Assembly (NCBI GenBank): GCA_023388195.1
Contig: JAEWGR010000135.1
Coordinates: 1-29,947, forward strand
Reading direction: 5' to 3'
Origin: Bacillota bacterium
GTDB taxonomy: Bacteria; Bacillota; Negativicutes; Sporomusales; Sporomusaceae
Length of the DNA: 29,947 nt
Shown here: piece by piece, positions 1 to 8,741 of the stretch
Numbering within the stretch: position 1 is the first letter of the stretch
How the letters are laid out: every line of letters starts with the position of its first letter
The notes under the pieces: generated by a model
Seen by the model: only the letters and a program-made list of their open reading frames with translations
The model's database searches: none
What the model was told of the DNA's origin: nothing
Made by a program: the position numbers and the translations under genes

Positions 1-1197
1 GCCCAGACCGGTACCGGCAAAACCCTGGCCTTTTTGCTGCCGATTCTGGAAAAACTGCGGGCAACCGCCCCTCATGTCCAGGCCCTGATTATCACCCCTA
101 CCCGCGAATTGACACTGCAGATCACGGCCGAAGCCAGAAAACTTGCTGCCGTACTTGATATTAACGTATTATCTGTGTACGGCGGCCAGGATGTGGATGA
201 GCAAATTCGCAAACTGCGCGGCCAGCCCCACCTGGTAATCGGTACACCGGGGCGGCTGCTAGATCATGTCCGGCGTAAAACGCTGGTACTGTCGGGGGTA
301 ACAAAACTGGTAATGGATGAGGCTGACCAGATGCTCCACATGGGCTTTTTGGATGAGGTGGAAGAGGTCATTCAATTGACTTCATCGAAACGGCAGACGA
401 TGCTGTTTTCAGCCACAATGCCGGTTAAAGTCCGGGCCCTGGCGGCACGGTATATGACAAAACCGGCTGATATCCACATCCAAACGCAGAATGTGACCTT
501 AGATGAGATTAAACAAATTATTATTGAACTGCCTGAGGCCGACAAACTTAATAAACTCTGCAGCCTGATTGATGAAGCCCAGCCTTATCTGGCTATTGTC
601 TTTTGCCATACCAAAGAGCGGGCCAAAGCGGTGAATACAGCGCTCATTCAGCGCGGCTACAAAGCAGACGAGCTGCACGGCGATCTGTCGCAAGCCAAAC
701 GCACCCAGGTTATGAAGCGCTTCAGTGATGCTAAACTGCAGATACTGGTTGCTACAGATATTGCCGCCCGTGGTCTGGATATTGAAGGCGTGACCCATGT
801 ATTTAGTTATGATATCTCCCATGACCCGGAGAGCTATATTCACCGCATCGGGCGCACCGGCCGGGCCGGCCAAACCGGGACCGCCATTACGTTTGTTGTT
901 CCCGGCGAACACCTGTATTTACGGATGATTGAGCAAGGCATTAAATCTTCCATTGAAAAGTACAAAGCCAACGGTCAAAAAGTAATTAAAAATGCCAGCA
1001 AACCCGCAGTCGCCGCTGCACCGAAACGGATTGCAGAAAAAACAGCCGCTGTCGACAAAAAAACTGGCGATAAAAAGGCAGACAGCCATGGCGGTAATAA
1101 TTTAAGAAGCCGCCGCAAACCGAAAGCTGCTGACAAAACTACAGGCAGCAAAAAATATAGTGATAAGCGGACTAAAACCAACAAGGGCAAGGCTTAA
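1..1197 (+). CDS. DEAD-box ATP-dependent RNA helicase (5' partial)
   Basis: RNA helicase that unwinds short RNA duplexes using ATP. The reading frame is open from base 1, where it starts inside motif I (AQTGTGKT), so the N-terminus with the Q motif lies outside the window. In order it shows PTRELTLQ (Ia), GG, TPGRLLDH (Ib), DEAD (II), SAT (III), IVFCHT (IV), a segment ending ATDIAARGLDI (V) and HRIGRTGRAG (VI), so both RecA-like domains are complete from motif I onward. After about residue 310 comes a Lys/Arg-rich, low-complexity tail typical of CshA/RhlE-type proteins and likely to bind RNA. No DbpA-type RNA-binding domain is visible. The family is certain; the exact subfamily and substrate are not. 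The gene converges on topB with no intergenic gap. Confidence 0.95.
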   Translation, partial: AQTGTGKTLAFLLPILEKLRATAPHVQALIITPTRELTLQITAEARKLAAVLDINVLSVYGGQDVDEQIRKLRGQPHLVIGTPGRLLDHVRRKTLVLSGVTKLVMDEADQMLHMGFLDEVEEVIQLTSSKRQTMLFSATMPVKVRALAARYMTKPADIHIQTQNVTLDEIKQIIIELPEADKLNKLCSLIDEAQPYLAIVFCHTKERAKAVNTALIQRGYKADELHGDLSQAKRTQVMKRFSDAKLQILVATDIAARGLDIEGVTHVFSYDISHDPESYIHRIGRTGRAGQTGTAITFVVPGEHLYLRMIEQGIKSSIEKYKANGQKVIKNASKPAVAAAPKRIAEKTAAVDKKTGDKKADSHGGNNLRSRRKPKAADKTTGSKKYSDKRTKTNKGKA

Positions 1198-1209
1198 TCA
1201 GCCTTGCCC
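1185..1209. terminator. Bidirectional hairpin spanning two convergent stop codons
   Basis: A perfect 10-bp stem (GGGCAAGGCT / AGCCTTGCCC) with a 5-base loop sits exactly on the helicase and topB stop codons, which are adjacent (1195-1197 and 1198-1200). The last codons of both genes form the stem. T-runs on both sides are weak (TTTTA on +, TTGTTGGTTTT on -). It probably ends or protects both convergent transcripts. Confidence 0.55.
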
Positions 1210-3204
1210 CTGACCTTTTACCGGCGGCAAATCGGGCTTGTTATTTTTATCATCAAAAGAACCCCGGCAGGCCGGGTAACGCGAACAGCCCCAAAACTTG
1301 CCATGTTTGCCGTTTCTTAGCTGCAGTACCCCTTTGCGGCAGCGCGGACAATGATGCTCACCTTTAAGGGGGATAGCAGCGCCTTTCGCCTTCGTGCAAA
1401 GACTTGACGCAAAACGGGCCTGCTGCCCCAGAAAATTATCCAGACTGGCATTGCCTGCCGCCATCTGATGCAAAATATCTTCCCACAAGGCGGTAAAATC
1501 CGGATAGGTGATCTCTTCGGGCAGGATGTCAACAAGCAGATAGGCAGACTCAGTCGGCTTGAGATATTTTTTCTTGGTTTCCTCCCGCAAAAAACCCCGT
1601 TCAATCAATTCTTTAATGATCGTGGCCCGGGTAGCCTCAGTACCAATACCGGCTACATCCTTGAGTTGTTTTTTCAGGTCGGGATTTTTTACATACTTAT
1701 GAATCTCTTTCATCGCTGCCAATAGGGTCGCTGCGGTAAACCGCCCCGGTGCCTTTGTGGATTTTTTATCAGCCGAGGCTTTAACAAATAAGGGCTGATC
1801 GCCTTTAACCATCGCCGGCAAGGCCCCGCTGTCCTCTTCTTTTTTCTCCTCGGCCTCGGTACCGTACAGCTCCTTCCAGCCCAGTTCCCGGATTACCCGG
1901 CCGCTGGCGGTAAAGCGTTCACAGGCATAATCCAGCTCGGCCCGCGTTTGGTCATAGACATGGACAGGATAAAACTGGGCAATGTAGGCCTGGGCAATAA
2001 GAAAATAGATATTGCGCTCAGATTCACTCAGGGCCGCAAAGTTACAGCGCTCTACCGTAGGAATAATGGCATGGTGGGCAGTGATTTTTTTGTCATTCCA
2101 GGCCCGGCTTTTCGTCATCGGCTCAGCCTTGCCGGACCACCCTGCCAATTCTGCATGGGCCAGGCCGCTTAGATTTTTTAGAATTGGCCCGGCATCCTCC
2201 TGCTGGGACTCAGGTAAAAACTCGCAATCAGACCGGGGATAGGTCGTCAGTTTTTTCTCATACAGCTTCTGAGCTGTATCCAGCACCAGTTGCGGGTCAT
2301 AACCGAACTTTTTACCGGCCATAACCTGCAATGTCGACAAAGCCAGCGGCAAACGCTGCGGTTCCTTTTTTTCCGTTGTTTCGCATAAACTGACCGCCGC
2401 CGGCTCCACAGCCGCCTGCAGCGTCTCCAGCAAGGCCCGGGCAATGGCTTTATCTGCTAACCGCCCTTCCGAATCAAGACCAGGCTGATTGGCCCGCGGC
2501 TTCCAGTAAGCGGTAAAGACGATCTCATTATGGACAAAATCGGCTTTCAGAGTAAAATAGTCGGCCGGCTTGAAGCCTTCAATCTCACGCTCCCGCCGGA
2601 CAACCAACGCCAGTGTTGGCGTTTTAACCCGTCCCACCGGCAGTGTCGTCCGGTGTCCGGCCTGCTGGGCCGCCAGGGTATAGGCCCGGGATAAGTTCAT
2701 GCCAATCAGCCAGTCGGCCCTTGATCTGGCCAGCGCTGACTGCTTCAGATTATAAAAATCCCGGTTGTCGCGCAAGCTGTTAATCGCTTTTTTTATGCTC
2801 TGTTCATCAAGTGCATTTAACAGAATCCGGTGCACCGGTTTCTGATTATGTACATAGTCAAGTACTTCATCAATCAGGAGCTGTCCTTCCCGGTCAGGGT
2901 CACCGGCATGCACAATTTCGCTCGCCTGGTCAATCAGCGTTTTAATAATCTCAAACTGTTTTTTACAGGAATCGGCGACAAGCAGCTTCCAGTCTTGAGG
3001 AATAATCGGCAAATCCTCGACCCGCCATTTTTCATACTTAGTGTCATATTCGTCAGGCTCAGCCTGTCGCAAAATATGTCCGTAGCCCCAGGTAATAATG
3101 CCGCCGCCGGTATTAATATACCCATCCTTGCGGCTTACCGGCCCCGGCAGGCATTTGGCGATTTCGGCGGCCATACTCGGTTTTTCTGCAATATATAATC
3201 TCAA
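1198..3204 (-). CDS. topB: DNA topoisomerase III (type IA)
   Basis: Type IA topoisomerase that cuts one DNA strand through a tyrosyl 5'-phosphate link and resolves recombination and replication intermediates. The 668 residues start with a Toprim domain (RLYIAEKPS, then metal-binding DPDRE at residues 102-106). The active-site Tyr is residue 322 in TTYPRSD, and GIGTEATRATII lies in the C-terminal part of the core. A C-terminal zinc ribbon uses Cys 619, 622, 640 and 646. The length suits TopB from Firmicutes, and the zinc finger is intact. The start is TTG at 3204, with GAGGTG a few bases upstream; no in-frame ATG precedes the Toprim motif. It converges with the helicase at 1-1197. The role follows from the family. 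Confidence 0.95.
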   Translation of the reverse strand: MRLYIAEKPSMAAEIAKCLPGPVSRKDGYINTGGGIITWGYGHILRQAEPDEYDTKYEKWRVEDLPIIPQDWKLLVADSCKKQFEIIKTLIDQASEIVHAGDPDREGQLLIDEVLDYVHNQKPVHRILLNALDEQSIKKAINSLRDNRDFYNLKQSALARSRADWLIGMNLSRAYTLAAQQAGHRTTLPVGRVKTPTLALVVRREREIEGFKPADYFTLKADFVHNEIVFTAYWKPRANQPGLDSEGRLADKAIARALLETLQAAVEPAAVSLCETTEKKEPQRLPLALSTLQVMAGKKFGYDPQLVLDTAQKLYEKKLTTYPRSDCEFLPESQQEDAGPILKNLSGLAHAELAGWSGKAEPMTKSRAWNDKKITAHHAIIPTVERCNFAALSESERNIYFLIAQAYIAQFYPVHVYDQTRAELDYACERFTASGRVIRELGWKELYGTEAEEKKEEDSGALPAMVKGDQPLFVKASADKKSTKAPGRFTAATLLAAMKEIHKYVKNPDLKKQLKDVAGIGTEATRATIIKELIERGFLREETKKKYLKPTESAYLLVDILPEEITYPDFTALWEDILHQMAAGNASLDNFLGQQARFASSLCTKAKGAAIPLKGEHHCPRCRKGVLQLRNGKHGKFWGCSRYPACRGSFDDKNNKPDLPPVKGQGQG

Positions 3205-3378
3205 AGTCGCACCTCAACCATTCAACTAAAACTGGCAGAATTACTGCATTCTACCCTGCATCATCTTACATTCTACCATAATTAACAGCCTGTCTGCTAC
3301 TAATAAGCATAGGCAAATAGTAGTGAAACGGCAGCCTACCGGCTATTAGTAATAATAATAATGCAGTCTGGACATTAT

Positions 3379-3408
3379 TAAACGGTACTGGTTCACAAGT
3401 ACCGTTTA
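3379..3408 (-). terminator. Terminator-like hairpin after the second helicase
   Basis: Perfect 11-bp stem TAAACGGTACT / AGTACCGTTTA with an 8-base loop, 7 bases beyond the stop of the minus-strand helicase. On the minus strand it is followed by ATAATG rather than a clear T-run, so termination strength is uncertain. It also separates that gene from the topB promoter region. Confidence 0.5.
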
Positions 3409-3415
3409 GCATTGG

Positions 3416-4585
3416 TTATTTAGGTCTTTGCCTATGGGCAGTTCTCTTATCAAAAACTTTACCGTGAGTAACGTGTTTAGGCAGCATTTTTATTTGTAAG
3501 ACTTTCTCGTATTGATCAATTAATGCCGCCTCCCGCGGCGTAATAATGGCGATAGATACCCCACTGGCACCGGCCCGCCCGGTACGGCCGGAACGGTGCA
3601 GGTAGACCTCCGGGTCTTCTGGCAAATCTAAGTGGAAAACATAGTCAACTCCAGGGATATCCAGCCCCCGCGCTGCCAAGTCGGAAGCCACCAGCAGTTG
3701 CAGCTTACCGTTCCTGAACCCTTCCATGGCTTTTTTCCGGTCATCTTTAAGAAATTTCCCATGAATTCCGGCGGCGATTAAGCCATGATAGTTGAGTTTA
3801 TCAACGGTTAGCTCCACATCATCGCTGCGATTGATGAACACCAGGGCCTGGTCAATATGGATGCTGTTCACTATTTTTCGCAATACCTCAAATTTGTCCC
3901 GCCGGTCTGATACAAAATAGACATGTTGGATATCAGGCTTATCCTCAGGCTTATTCCGGGCCGACAGTATTTCAACCGGATTATGCATTAATTCCTGCAC
4001 CCGGCTCAGGGCTGCCGGAGGTATTGTCGCCGAAAAAGCCAGCAGTTGCCGGTCTTTTTGCGTAGTCTTGATAACGGCTTTGACATTGTCCGCATTTTTA
4101 TCATCAAGCAGCCGGTCCGCCTCATCAAGAATAATCGTTTTTATCGTCTGGGAATTGATCTTCTTTTTTTGAATTAACTCCAGAATCCGCCCACCCGAAC
4201 CGGTAATAATATGCGGCTTTTCCTTAAGTTTATCAATCTGCCGCATAATGTTGACATCGCCAATAATCGGGGCGGAAGTTACCGGCAGACCTGAATTTTC
4301 CACCAGCAATTCGATCTGGCGCTGAATCTGAATTGCCAGTTCATGAGTTGGGGCCAGAATCAGCCCCTGGATCTCGCGCCTGGCAGGTTCAATCTTCTGC
4401 AAAAGCGGCAACAGATAGGCCAGGGTTTTACCGGTGCCTGTCGGTGATTGCCCGATAATGTCCTTGCCTGCCAGCGCTGCCGGTATAACCTCGGCCTGGA
4501 TGGCAGTCGGGACAGCGAAACCGGCGGCCTTGATCCCGGCGGTCAGGGGCGCAATTAATCCTAATTGTTCAAAGTTTGTAGTCAT
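3416..4585 (-). CDS. DEAD-box ATP-dependent RNA helicase
   Basis: Complete DEAD-box helicase. From the ATG at 4585 it has 389 residues. It opens with a Q-motif region (NFEQLGL ... PTAIQ), then SPTGTGKT (I), PTHELAIQ (Ia), GSGGRILELI (Ib position, divergent from the usual TPGR), DEAD (II), SAT (III), ALVFINRS (IV), ASDLAARGLDIPG (V) and HRSGRTGRAG (VI). The C-terminal tail is short, unlike the basic tail of the helicase at the window start, so the two are not recent duplicates. A TTG at 4600 is also in frame, but the GGAGG at 4601-4605 abuts it directly; ATG at 4585 has a rather long spacer of 15 bases, so the start is not certain. It follows the phosphatase gene by about 20 bases and is probably co-transcribed with it. 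Confidence 0.93.
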   Translation of the reverse strand: MTTNFEQLGLIAPLTAGIKAAGFAVPTAIQAEVIPAALAGKDIIGQSPTGTGKTLAYLLPLLQKIEPARREIQGLILAPTHELAIQIQRQIELLVENSGLPVTSAPIIGDVNIMRQIDKLKEKPHIITGSGGRILELIQKKKINSQTIKTIILDEADRLLDDKNADNVKAVIKTTQKDRQLLAFSATIPPAALSRVQELMHNPVEILSARNKPEDKPDIQHVYFVSDRRDKFEVLRKIVNSIHIDQALVFINRSDDVELTVDKLNYHGLIAAGIHGKFLKDDRKKAMEGFRNGKLQLLVASDLAARGLDIPGVDYVFHLDLPEDPEVYLHRSGRTGRAGASGVSIAIITPREAALIDQYEKVLQIKMLPKHVTHGKVFDKRTAHRQRPK

Positions 4586-4607
4586 ATAGTCTATGTTCAA
4601 CCTCCAG

Positions 4608-5396
4608 CTATTGCAGTGTTCTTATCTCATTGTAAATTTGCCCTACGATGCTATTATTGCCAGCAATGATGGAAACCTTCCGGTCTTCCCGGAAAGGCCT
4701 GACAATACCGCCGGCTTCCTCCACCAGCAAAATTCCGGCCGCCACATCCCAGGGCGAAAGGTTCAATTCCCAGTAACCGTCAAAACGGCCGCAGGCTACG
4801 CTGGCTAAATCGTAGGCCGCTGAGCCAAATCTCCGTATCGCTCGCGTTTTTGGCAATAACCTGGTAAAATAGTCTATATTATTGACTGGATGTTCGGCCA
4901 CATCATAGGGAAAACCGGTTGCCAGCACGCTGTCCAGCAAATTGGTTTTAGCGGCAACATGAATCGGCCAGTCATTTAAGAATGCGCCTCGCCCCCGCAC
5001 TGCATAATATAGTTCATCAAGGATCGGGGCGTAAACCAGGCCGAGAATCGTTTGCCCCCGATAGGCAAGGGCAATTGATATCGAAAATATTGGCAAGCCC
5101 TGGGCATAATTTGTTGTACCATCCAGTGGGTCAATAATCCATAGATAGTCGGACTGCGCTTCCGACCGTCCGGATTCTTCCGCAAGAATCGCATGGGCAG
5201 GGTAAGATTCTTGGATAAAAGCAATAATCTTTTCTTCTGATCTTTTGTCAATCTCAGTGACGATATCAATCGCGGTTGATTTTACGGCAAAAGCCAGTTT
5301 GGCACTCCCCAGGTTTTCTTGCTGGAGTTTGCCTATTTCGGCAACAAGCTGTTTCAGCCTGTCGATAACGCTGAATAAATCAATTGTATGATCCAC
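4608..5396 (-). CDS. Inositol monophosphatase family protein
   Basis: Mg-dependent sugar/inositol phosphatase fold of 262 residues. The metal-binding signatures are present: AEESG (Glu around 73-74), DPLDGTTN (Asp 89 and 92) and, near the C-terminus, SPWDVAAG. The family covers inositol-1-phosphate, fructose-1,6-bisphosphate and 3'-phosphoadenosine phosphate substrates, and the sequence alone does not decide which. The GTG at 5396 is preferred over the in-frame GTG at 5405 because GGGGTGATC, close to the ideal ribosome-binding sequence, ends five bases before it. The gene lies upstream of a DEAD-box helicase in a likely two-gene operon. Its promoter must lie in 5397-5521, divergent from the next gene. 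Confidence 0.9.
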   Translation of the reverse strand: MDHTIDLFSVIDRLKQLVAEIGKLQQENLGSAKLAFAVKSTAIDIVTEIDKRSEEKIIAFIQESYPAHAILAEESGRSEAQSDYLWIIDPLDGTTNYAQGLPIFSISIALAYRGQTILGLVYAPILDELYYAVRGRGAFLNDWPIHVAAKTNLLDSVLATGFPYDVAEHPVNNIDYFTRLLPKTRAIRRFGSAAYDLASVACGRFDGYWELNLSPWDVAAGILLVEEAGGIVRPFREDRKVSIIAGNNSIVGQIYNEIRTLQ

Positions 5397-5521
5397 GGTG
5401 ATCACCCCATTTAATTATGTCCTGTTTTAACGGTTCTCATGGCTTAATTCAACGTTAGAGGGCTCAAACCCTTTAATATGGCAATGGTACCCATTTAATT
5501 AGAATATGGAGATGATAAGTA

Positions 5522-5839
5522 ATGAGCAGTGAAACTATTACATCCTTTTACGAATCGCTGGGTTTTGAAGAAACAGAGATTGATGATGGCCTGATTGTAC
5601 TGGGCATTGAGCTTACCCCGGCCGGAAATTATGCTTTAATAACCGATGACGAGGGAACTATGCCCAAGAACTTAAACCAGGGAATTATTTTTGCCTATTA
5701 TACCCCGGAGGATTCCTATCTCTGGAGCGCCAGCTTCAAAAGCGCATCTGCGTTTAAAGAGCTCTGGACCGGTGCCCCGACCAACGAGGCCAGGCTGGAG
5801 GCCATTGTGAAACACAGAGAAGCTAACGAAATCTTCTAA
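5522..5839 (+). CDS. Small acidic protein of unknown function
   Basis: Encodes 105 residues that I do not recognise. ATG is preceded by GGAGATGATAAGTA, giving a usable ribosome-binding site. The protein is acidic, lacks signal peptide, membrane segments and cysteines, and starts with a helical-looking segment (TSFYESLGFEE) followed by alternating hydrophobic strands (LIVLGIEL, NYALITDD, GIIFAYY). This suggests a compact alpha/beta cytoplasmic protein. It is divergent from the phosphatase operon and stands alone. It is followed at once by copy 1 of the repeated intergenic element. Codon use and a clear start argue for a real gene. Confidence 0.75.
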   Translation: MSSETITSFYESLGFEETEIDDGLIVLGIELTPAGNYALITDDEGTMPKNLNQGIIFAYYTPEDSYLWSASFKSASAFKELWTGAPTNEARLEAIVKHREANEIF

Positions 5840-5859
5840 CCAACAAATGGGATAAGACT

Positions 5860-5962
5860 CAGCCTGTGCCAAGTCTTTCAGGACGACGGCAGAAACTGCC
5901 AGTGTCCTTAGGATATAGGTTCTTATGTCCACAGAAATTTAGTTATACATGCTGGTAGATAA
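5860..5962 (+). repeat. Intergenic element, copy 1 of 3
   Basis: First of three related non-coding elements. It has a foldable head: GCCTGTGCC, a small hairpin AGTCTTTCAGGAC, then CGGCAGAAACTGCC. After a variable centre it ends with GCTGGTAGAT. It sits between convergent genes and runs directly into the hairpin at 5960-6006. Copies 2 and 3 share the head core (TGTGCC, TCCTT.AGGACG, GCAGAAGCC) and the tail (TTCTGG.AGA). Copy 1 is the most divergent. I do not recognise it as a known riboswitch or RNA family. Confidence 0.6.
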
Positions 5963-6006
5963 CAAAGGCGGGACTGCTCTGTAAAGAAGCAATCCCGCCT
6001 TTGTTA
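5960..6006. terminator. Convergent terminator hairpin
   Basis: A 14-bp perfect stem TAACAAAGGCGGGA / TCCCGCCTTTGTTA, extended by a further TGCT/AGCA after one mismatch, lies between the convergent gene ends at 5839 and 6017. On the plus strand seven Ts follow after CACCC. On the minus strand there is no good T-run. Confidence 0.6.
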
Positions 6007-6016
6007 CACCCTTTTT

Positions 6017-7375
6017 TTAGTTGGTCAGGCTGCGAATCGGAGCTGGAATCCTGCCACCCCGGGCAATAAAATCATCTGATTTGAACTTGCTGACAGGAAT
6101 AATCGGACAATATCCCAGCAGGCCGCCAAACTCAACCGTATCACCTACTACTTTGCCAGGTACAGGGATAATCCGCACGGCTGTCGTTTTGTTATTGATC
6201 ATGCCAATTGCGGCTTCATCGGCAATAATTGCCGAAATGGTAGCAGCCGAGGTATCGCCCGGTACGGCGATCATGTCCAATCCAACTGAACACACGCAGG
6301 TCATCGCTTCCAGTTTCTCTAAAGTCAGACTGCCCCGTTCAACAGCAGCAATCATTCCGGCATCTTCACTTACCGGGATAAATGCCCCGCTCAGACCACC
6401 AACATGGGAAGAAGCCATCAGACCGCCTTTTTTAACAGCATCGTTTAACAGCGCCAGGGCTGCCGTCGTCCCCGGTGCACCACAGCTTTCAATACCCATT
6501 TCCTCAAGAATATGGGCCACGCTGTCGCCAACCGCCGGTGTCGGGGCCAGCGACAAATCAATGATGCCGAAGGGGTGGCCCAACCGCCGGGCTGCTTCCT
6601 GAGCCACCAGCTGGCCCACACGGGTAATTTTAAAAGCAGTGCGTTTAATTGTTTCCGCTACTGTACTGAAATCCCGTCCCCGTACATCCTCCAGGGCCCG
6701 TTTGACAACACCGGGACCGCTTACACCAACATGAATCGTCGTCTCCGGTTCGCCTACTCCGTGAAAAGCACCGGCCATAAAGGGATTATCCTCAGGCACA
6801 TTAGCGAACACCACCAGTTTGGCACAGCCCAAAGCATCTTTATCTTTGGTCAGTTCAGCCGTACGCTTGATAATTTCACCCATCTCACGGACACAGTCCA
6901 TATTAATCCCGGCTTTGGTTGAGCCCAGATTGACAGAAGAACAGACCCTTTCAGTTACAGCCAGCGCTTCAGGGATGGAGCGGATCAGGATATGATCCCC
7001 CTTGGTGAAACCTTTTTCAACAAGCGCCGAAAAGCCGCCAATAAAATTGACGCCAACTTCCTTGGCAGCGGCGTCCAGCGCCTGGGCCACCGGCACATAG
7101 CTGTCGGCACGGCAACTCTCGGCCGCAATGGCAATAGGGGTTACCGAGATACGTTTGTTGATAATCGGAATCCCATATTCAGCCTCTATATCTTCTCCGG
7201 TTTTAACCAGTTTTTCCGCCGTGCGGGTCACCTTGTCATAAATATTCCGGCAAAGGACTTTACTATCCGGGTTGCCGCAGTCGCGCAGGCTGATACCCAT
7301 AGTAATTGTCCGAATATCAAGCTTGTTCTCATCGATCATGCGATTGGTTTCATGGACATCCTGTAATGTGAACAT
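6017..7375 (-). CDS. UPF0210 (PFL-like, DUF711) family protein
   Basis: A 452-residue member of the UPF0210/DUF711 family, whose biochemical role is not established. Recognised from the N-terminus (DIRTITMGISLRDC), the glycine-rich interior (GVGEPETTIHVGVSGPG), the segment with DLSLAPTPAVGDSVA, and the full family-like length. No signal peptide or membrane helix. ATG at 7375 has AGGAGG nine bases upstream. It lies 17 bases downstream of the small ACT-domain gene. This ACT-UPF0210 pair is conserved in many Firmicutes, so the ACT protein may sense a ligand, possibly an amino acid, for the larger protein. That last point is inference. Confidence 0.9.
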   Translation of the reverse strand: MFTLQDVHETNRMIDENKLDIRTITMGISLRDCGNPDSKVLCRNIYDKVTRTAEKLVKTGEDIEAEYGIPIINKRISVTPIAIAAESCRADSYVPVAQALDAAAKEVGVNFIGGFSALVEKGFTKGDHILIRSIPEALAVTERVCSSVNLGSTKAGINMDCVREMGEIIKRTAELTKDKDALGCAKLVVFANVPEDNPFMAGAFHGVGEPETTIHVGVSGPGVVKRALEDVRGRDFSTVAETIKRTAFKITRVGQLVAQEAARRLGHPFGIIDLSLAPTPAVGDSVAHILEEMGIESCGAPGTTAALALLNDAVKKGGLMASSHVGGLSGAFIPVSEDAGMIAAVERGSLTLEKLEAMTCVCSVGLDMIAVPGDTSAATISAIIADEAAIGMINNKTTAVRIIPVPGKVVGDTVEFGGLLGYCPIIPVSKFKSDDFIARGGRIPAPIRSLTN

Positions 7376-7392
7376 TGTTGTTGTCCTCCTGC

Positions 7393-7662
7393 CTATATCC
7401 GGTGCATACTACGGAATATATCTTCATGCTGTACTTTAATATCAAGGCCCATGGCAGTGCCCTTGCCGCCCAGCAATTGGCCCAGTTCTTTCAGGCTGAT
7501 GATGGACTGAGTCATATCCACCAGCATCACCATATTAAAAAAGCCTTCAAGGATATTTTGATTGATATTAAGGATATTAACATTGTTCTCAGCCAAAATG
7601 TTGCTGACCATGGCAATAATGCCTACTCTGTCCTGCCCGACTATTGTTATGACAGTTTTCAT
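7393..7662 (-). CDS. ACT-domain regulatory protein (UPF0237 family)
   Basis: An 89-residue stand-alone ACT domain, close to the usual length of UPF0237. It begins MKTVITIVGQDRVGIIA, with the ligand-site pattern G-D-R-V-G-I of GcvR-like ACT domains, and continues with NILNINQNI and MVMLVDM strands. ACT domains bind small ligands such as amino acids and usually dimerise. A longer frame reaches 7791, but the ATG at 7662 has a GGAG nine bases upstream and matches the family start, and the extra codons would run through the terminator of the next gene and through the promoter. It is co-transcribed with the UPF0210 gene downstream. Confidence 0.92.
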   Translation of the reverse strand: MKTVITIVGQDRVGIIAMVSNILAENNVNILNINQNILEGFFNMVMLVDMTQSIISLKELGQLLGGKGTAMGLDIKVQHEDIFRSMHRI

Positions 7663-7710
7663 ATTCTCACACTCCATAAATATTGTATTATGCCTTGATG
7701 GTATGATAAT

Positions 7711-7738
7711 ATTATACTCGTTTTCCCGAAAAAGCCAA
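7711..7738 (-). promoter_or_regulatory. Sigma-A-type promoter for the ACT/UPF0210 operon
   Basis: Reading the minus strand, TTGGCT (-35; 7738-7733), a 16-base spacer, then a perfect TATAAT (-10; 7716-7711). It lies about 50 bases upstream of the ACT gene start. This is a pattern match only. Confidence 0.5.
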
Positions 7739-7745
7739 GTAAATG

Positions 7746-7778
7746 TAAAGAAAAAACACCTGCCGCACATGGCAGGTG
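7746..7778 (-). terminator. Rho-independent terminator of the flavoprotein operon
   Basis: Stem ACACCTGCC / GGCAGGTGT (9 bp) with a 6-base loop, followed on the minus strand by a T-run (TTTTTTCTTT). It is placed 27 bases after the stop of the AhpF-like gene. Confidence 0.85.
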
Positions 7779-7805
7779 TCAGTTTGTGCATCTAAACCTT
7801 ACTTT

Positions 7806-8735
7806 TCAATCTGTTTTACGCTTGTGCAGCAGGTATTCATAAGCCACCATCGCCGCCTTCGCACCGTCACCGGCGGCAATAACAATCTGTTTGTCAGGTC
7901 CGTTATTAACATCGCCGGCAGCAAACAGGCCCGGAATATTGGTGCGCGTGCGGCAATCGGCTATCACTTCCCGGTATTCGTTAAAATCCAGCAGCCCCGC
8001 ACAATATTCCGAGTTAGGCATTAAGCCGATCTCCACAAATACGCCCTGCACCTCAAGTTCGGTCTCAGTCCCGTCACTATTTTTGACAATAACCAGCTTC
8101 TCAACTGCCTGTGTGCCTTTAACAGCTTGCGTTGTATAGCCGATAAGCTCAGTAACAGGCTGCGGTAATGCCTTCATTTTTTCAACAAGAATTGGATCAG
8201 CCTTATAGCTGTTCATTAAGGAGATAAGATATACCTTAGCCGCGACTTTACTGACCTCGATCGCAGCCTGCAAGGCCGAATTGCCGCCGCCAATAACGGC
8301 TACTTCCTTACCCGCAAACAGCGGGCCGTCACAGGTAGCACAATAACTGACACCCCGGCCGGTGAATTCGATTTCCCCGGGTACTTCCAGACGACGGGGC
8401 CGCTTGCCTGAAGCTATAATGACAGTTTCAGCCTGATATTCGCCGCCATCACTGGTGACAGTAAAGCTGCCGTCAGGCAGAACAGTAAGAGCCGTGACTT
8501 CCTCATATTTTATTTCAATAGGGAATTTCTTTACCTGCTCATCAAACTTTTCCATCAGCTCCGGGCCAGTAACAAACTGATAGCCCATATAATTCTCAAT
8601 ATCCATTGTCCACATCGGCTGGCCGCCAAACTCTTTCATCACCAACAGTGCCTTCATCTGCTTGCGTGCTGCATATACGGCCGCCGTCATACCTGCCGGC
8701 CCCCCGCCAATAATGATCAGCTCATACAAAGCCAT
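7806..8735 (-). CDS. AhpF/thioredoxin-reductase-like flavoprotein
   Basis: FAD-dependent pyridine-nucleotide disulfide oxidoreductase of 309 residues. It has the FAD-binding GGGPAG near the N-terminus, redox-active CATC (Cys 132 and 135), a second dinucleotide fold VIGGGNSALQAA and a C-terminal FAD motif GLFAAGDV. The HRR..R motif of NADPH-dependent thioredoxin reductases is absent; instead the region reads ISLMNSYKADPILVEKM, like the NADH-specific AhpF family (KAD..L..K). The AhpF N-terminal thioredoxin folds are missing, so electrons must pass to a separate partner. The ATG at 8735 is chosen; GTG at 8738 abuts the AAAGG site. The gene starts 6 bases after the stop of the rubredoxin-flavin reductase gene, which points to a joint role in electron transfer or oxidative-stress defence. 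Confidence 0.9.
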   Translation of the reverse strand: MALYELIIIGGGPAGMTAAVYAARKQMKALLVMKEFGGQPMWTMDIENYMGYQFVTGPELMEKFDEQVKKFPIEIKYEEVTALTVLPDGSFTVTSDGGEYQAETVIIASGKRPRRLEVPGEIEFTGRGVSYCATCDGPLFAGKEVAVIGGGNSALQAAIEVSKVAAKVYLISLMNSYKADPILVEKMKALPQPVTELIGYTTQAVKGTQAVEKLVIVKNSDGTETELEVQGVFVEIGLMPNSEYCAGLLDFNEYREVIADCRTRTNIPGLFAAGDVNNGPDKQIVIAAGDGAKAAMVAYEYLLHKRKTD

Positions 8736-8741
8736 CACCCT

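Noticed and set aside
1..4585. The two DEAD-box helicases as a recent tandem duplication
   Set aside because: They differ in motif Ib, C-terminal tail and strand; they are distinct subfamilies.
6021..6602. Long antisense frame inside the UPF0210 gene
   Set aside because: The minus-strand frame encodes a complete recognised family; the antisense frame is a shadow of it. Similar shadows occur in most genes here.
7806..8735. Calling the flavoprotein an NADPH thioredoxin reductase (trxB)
   Set aside because: The HRR..R NADPH motif is missing and the sequence around it follows AhpF, so a specific trxB name is not supported.
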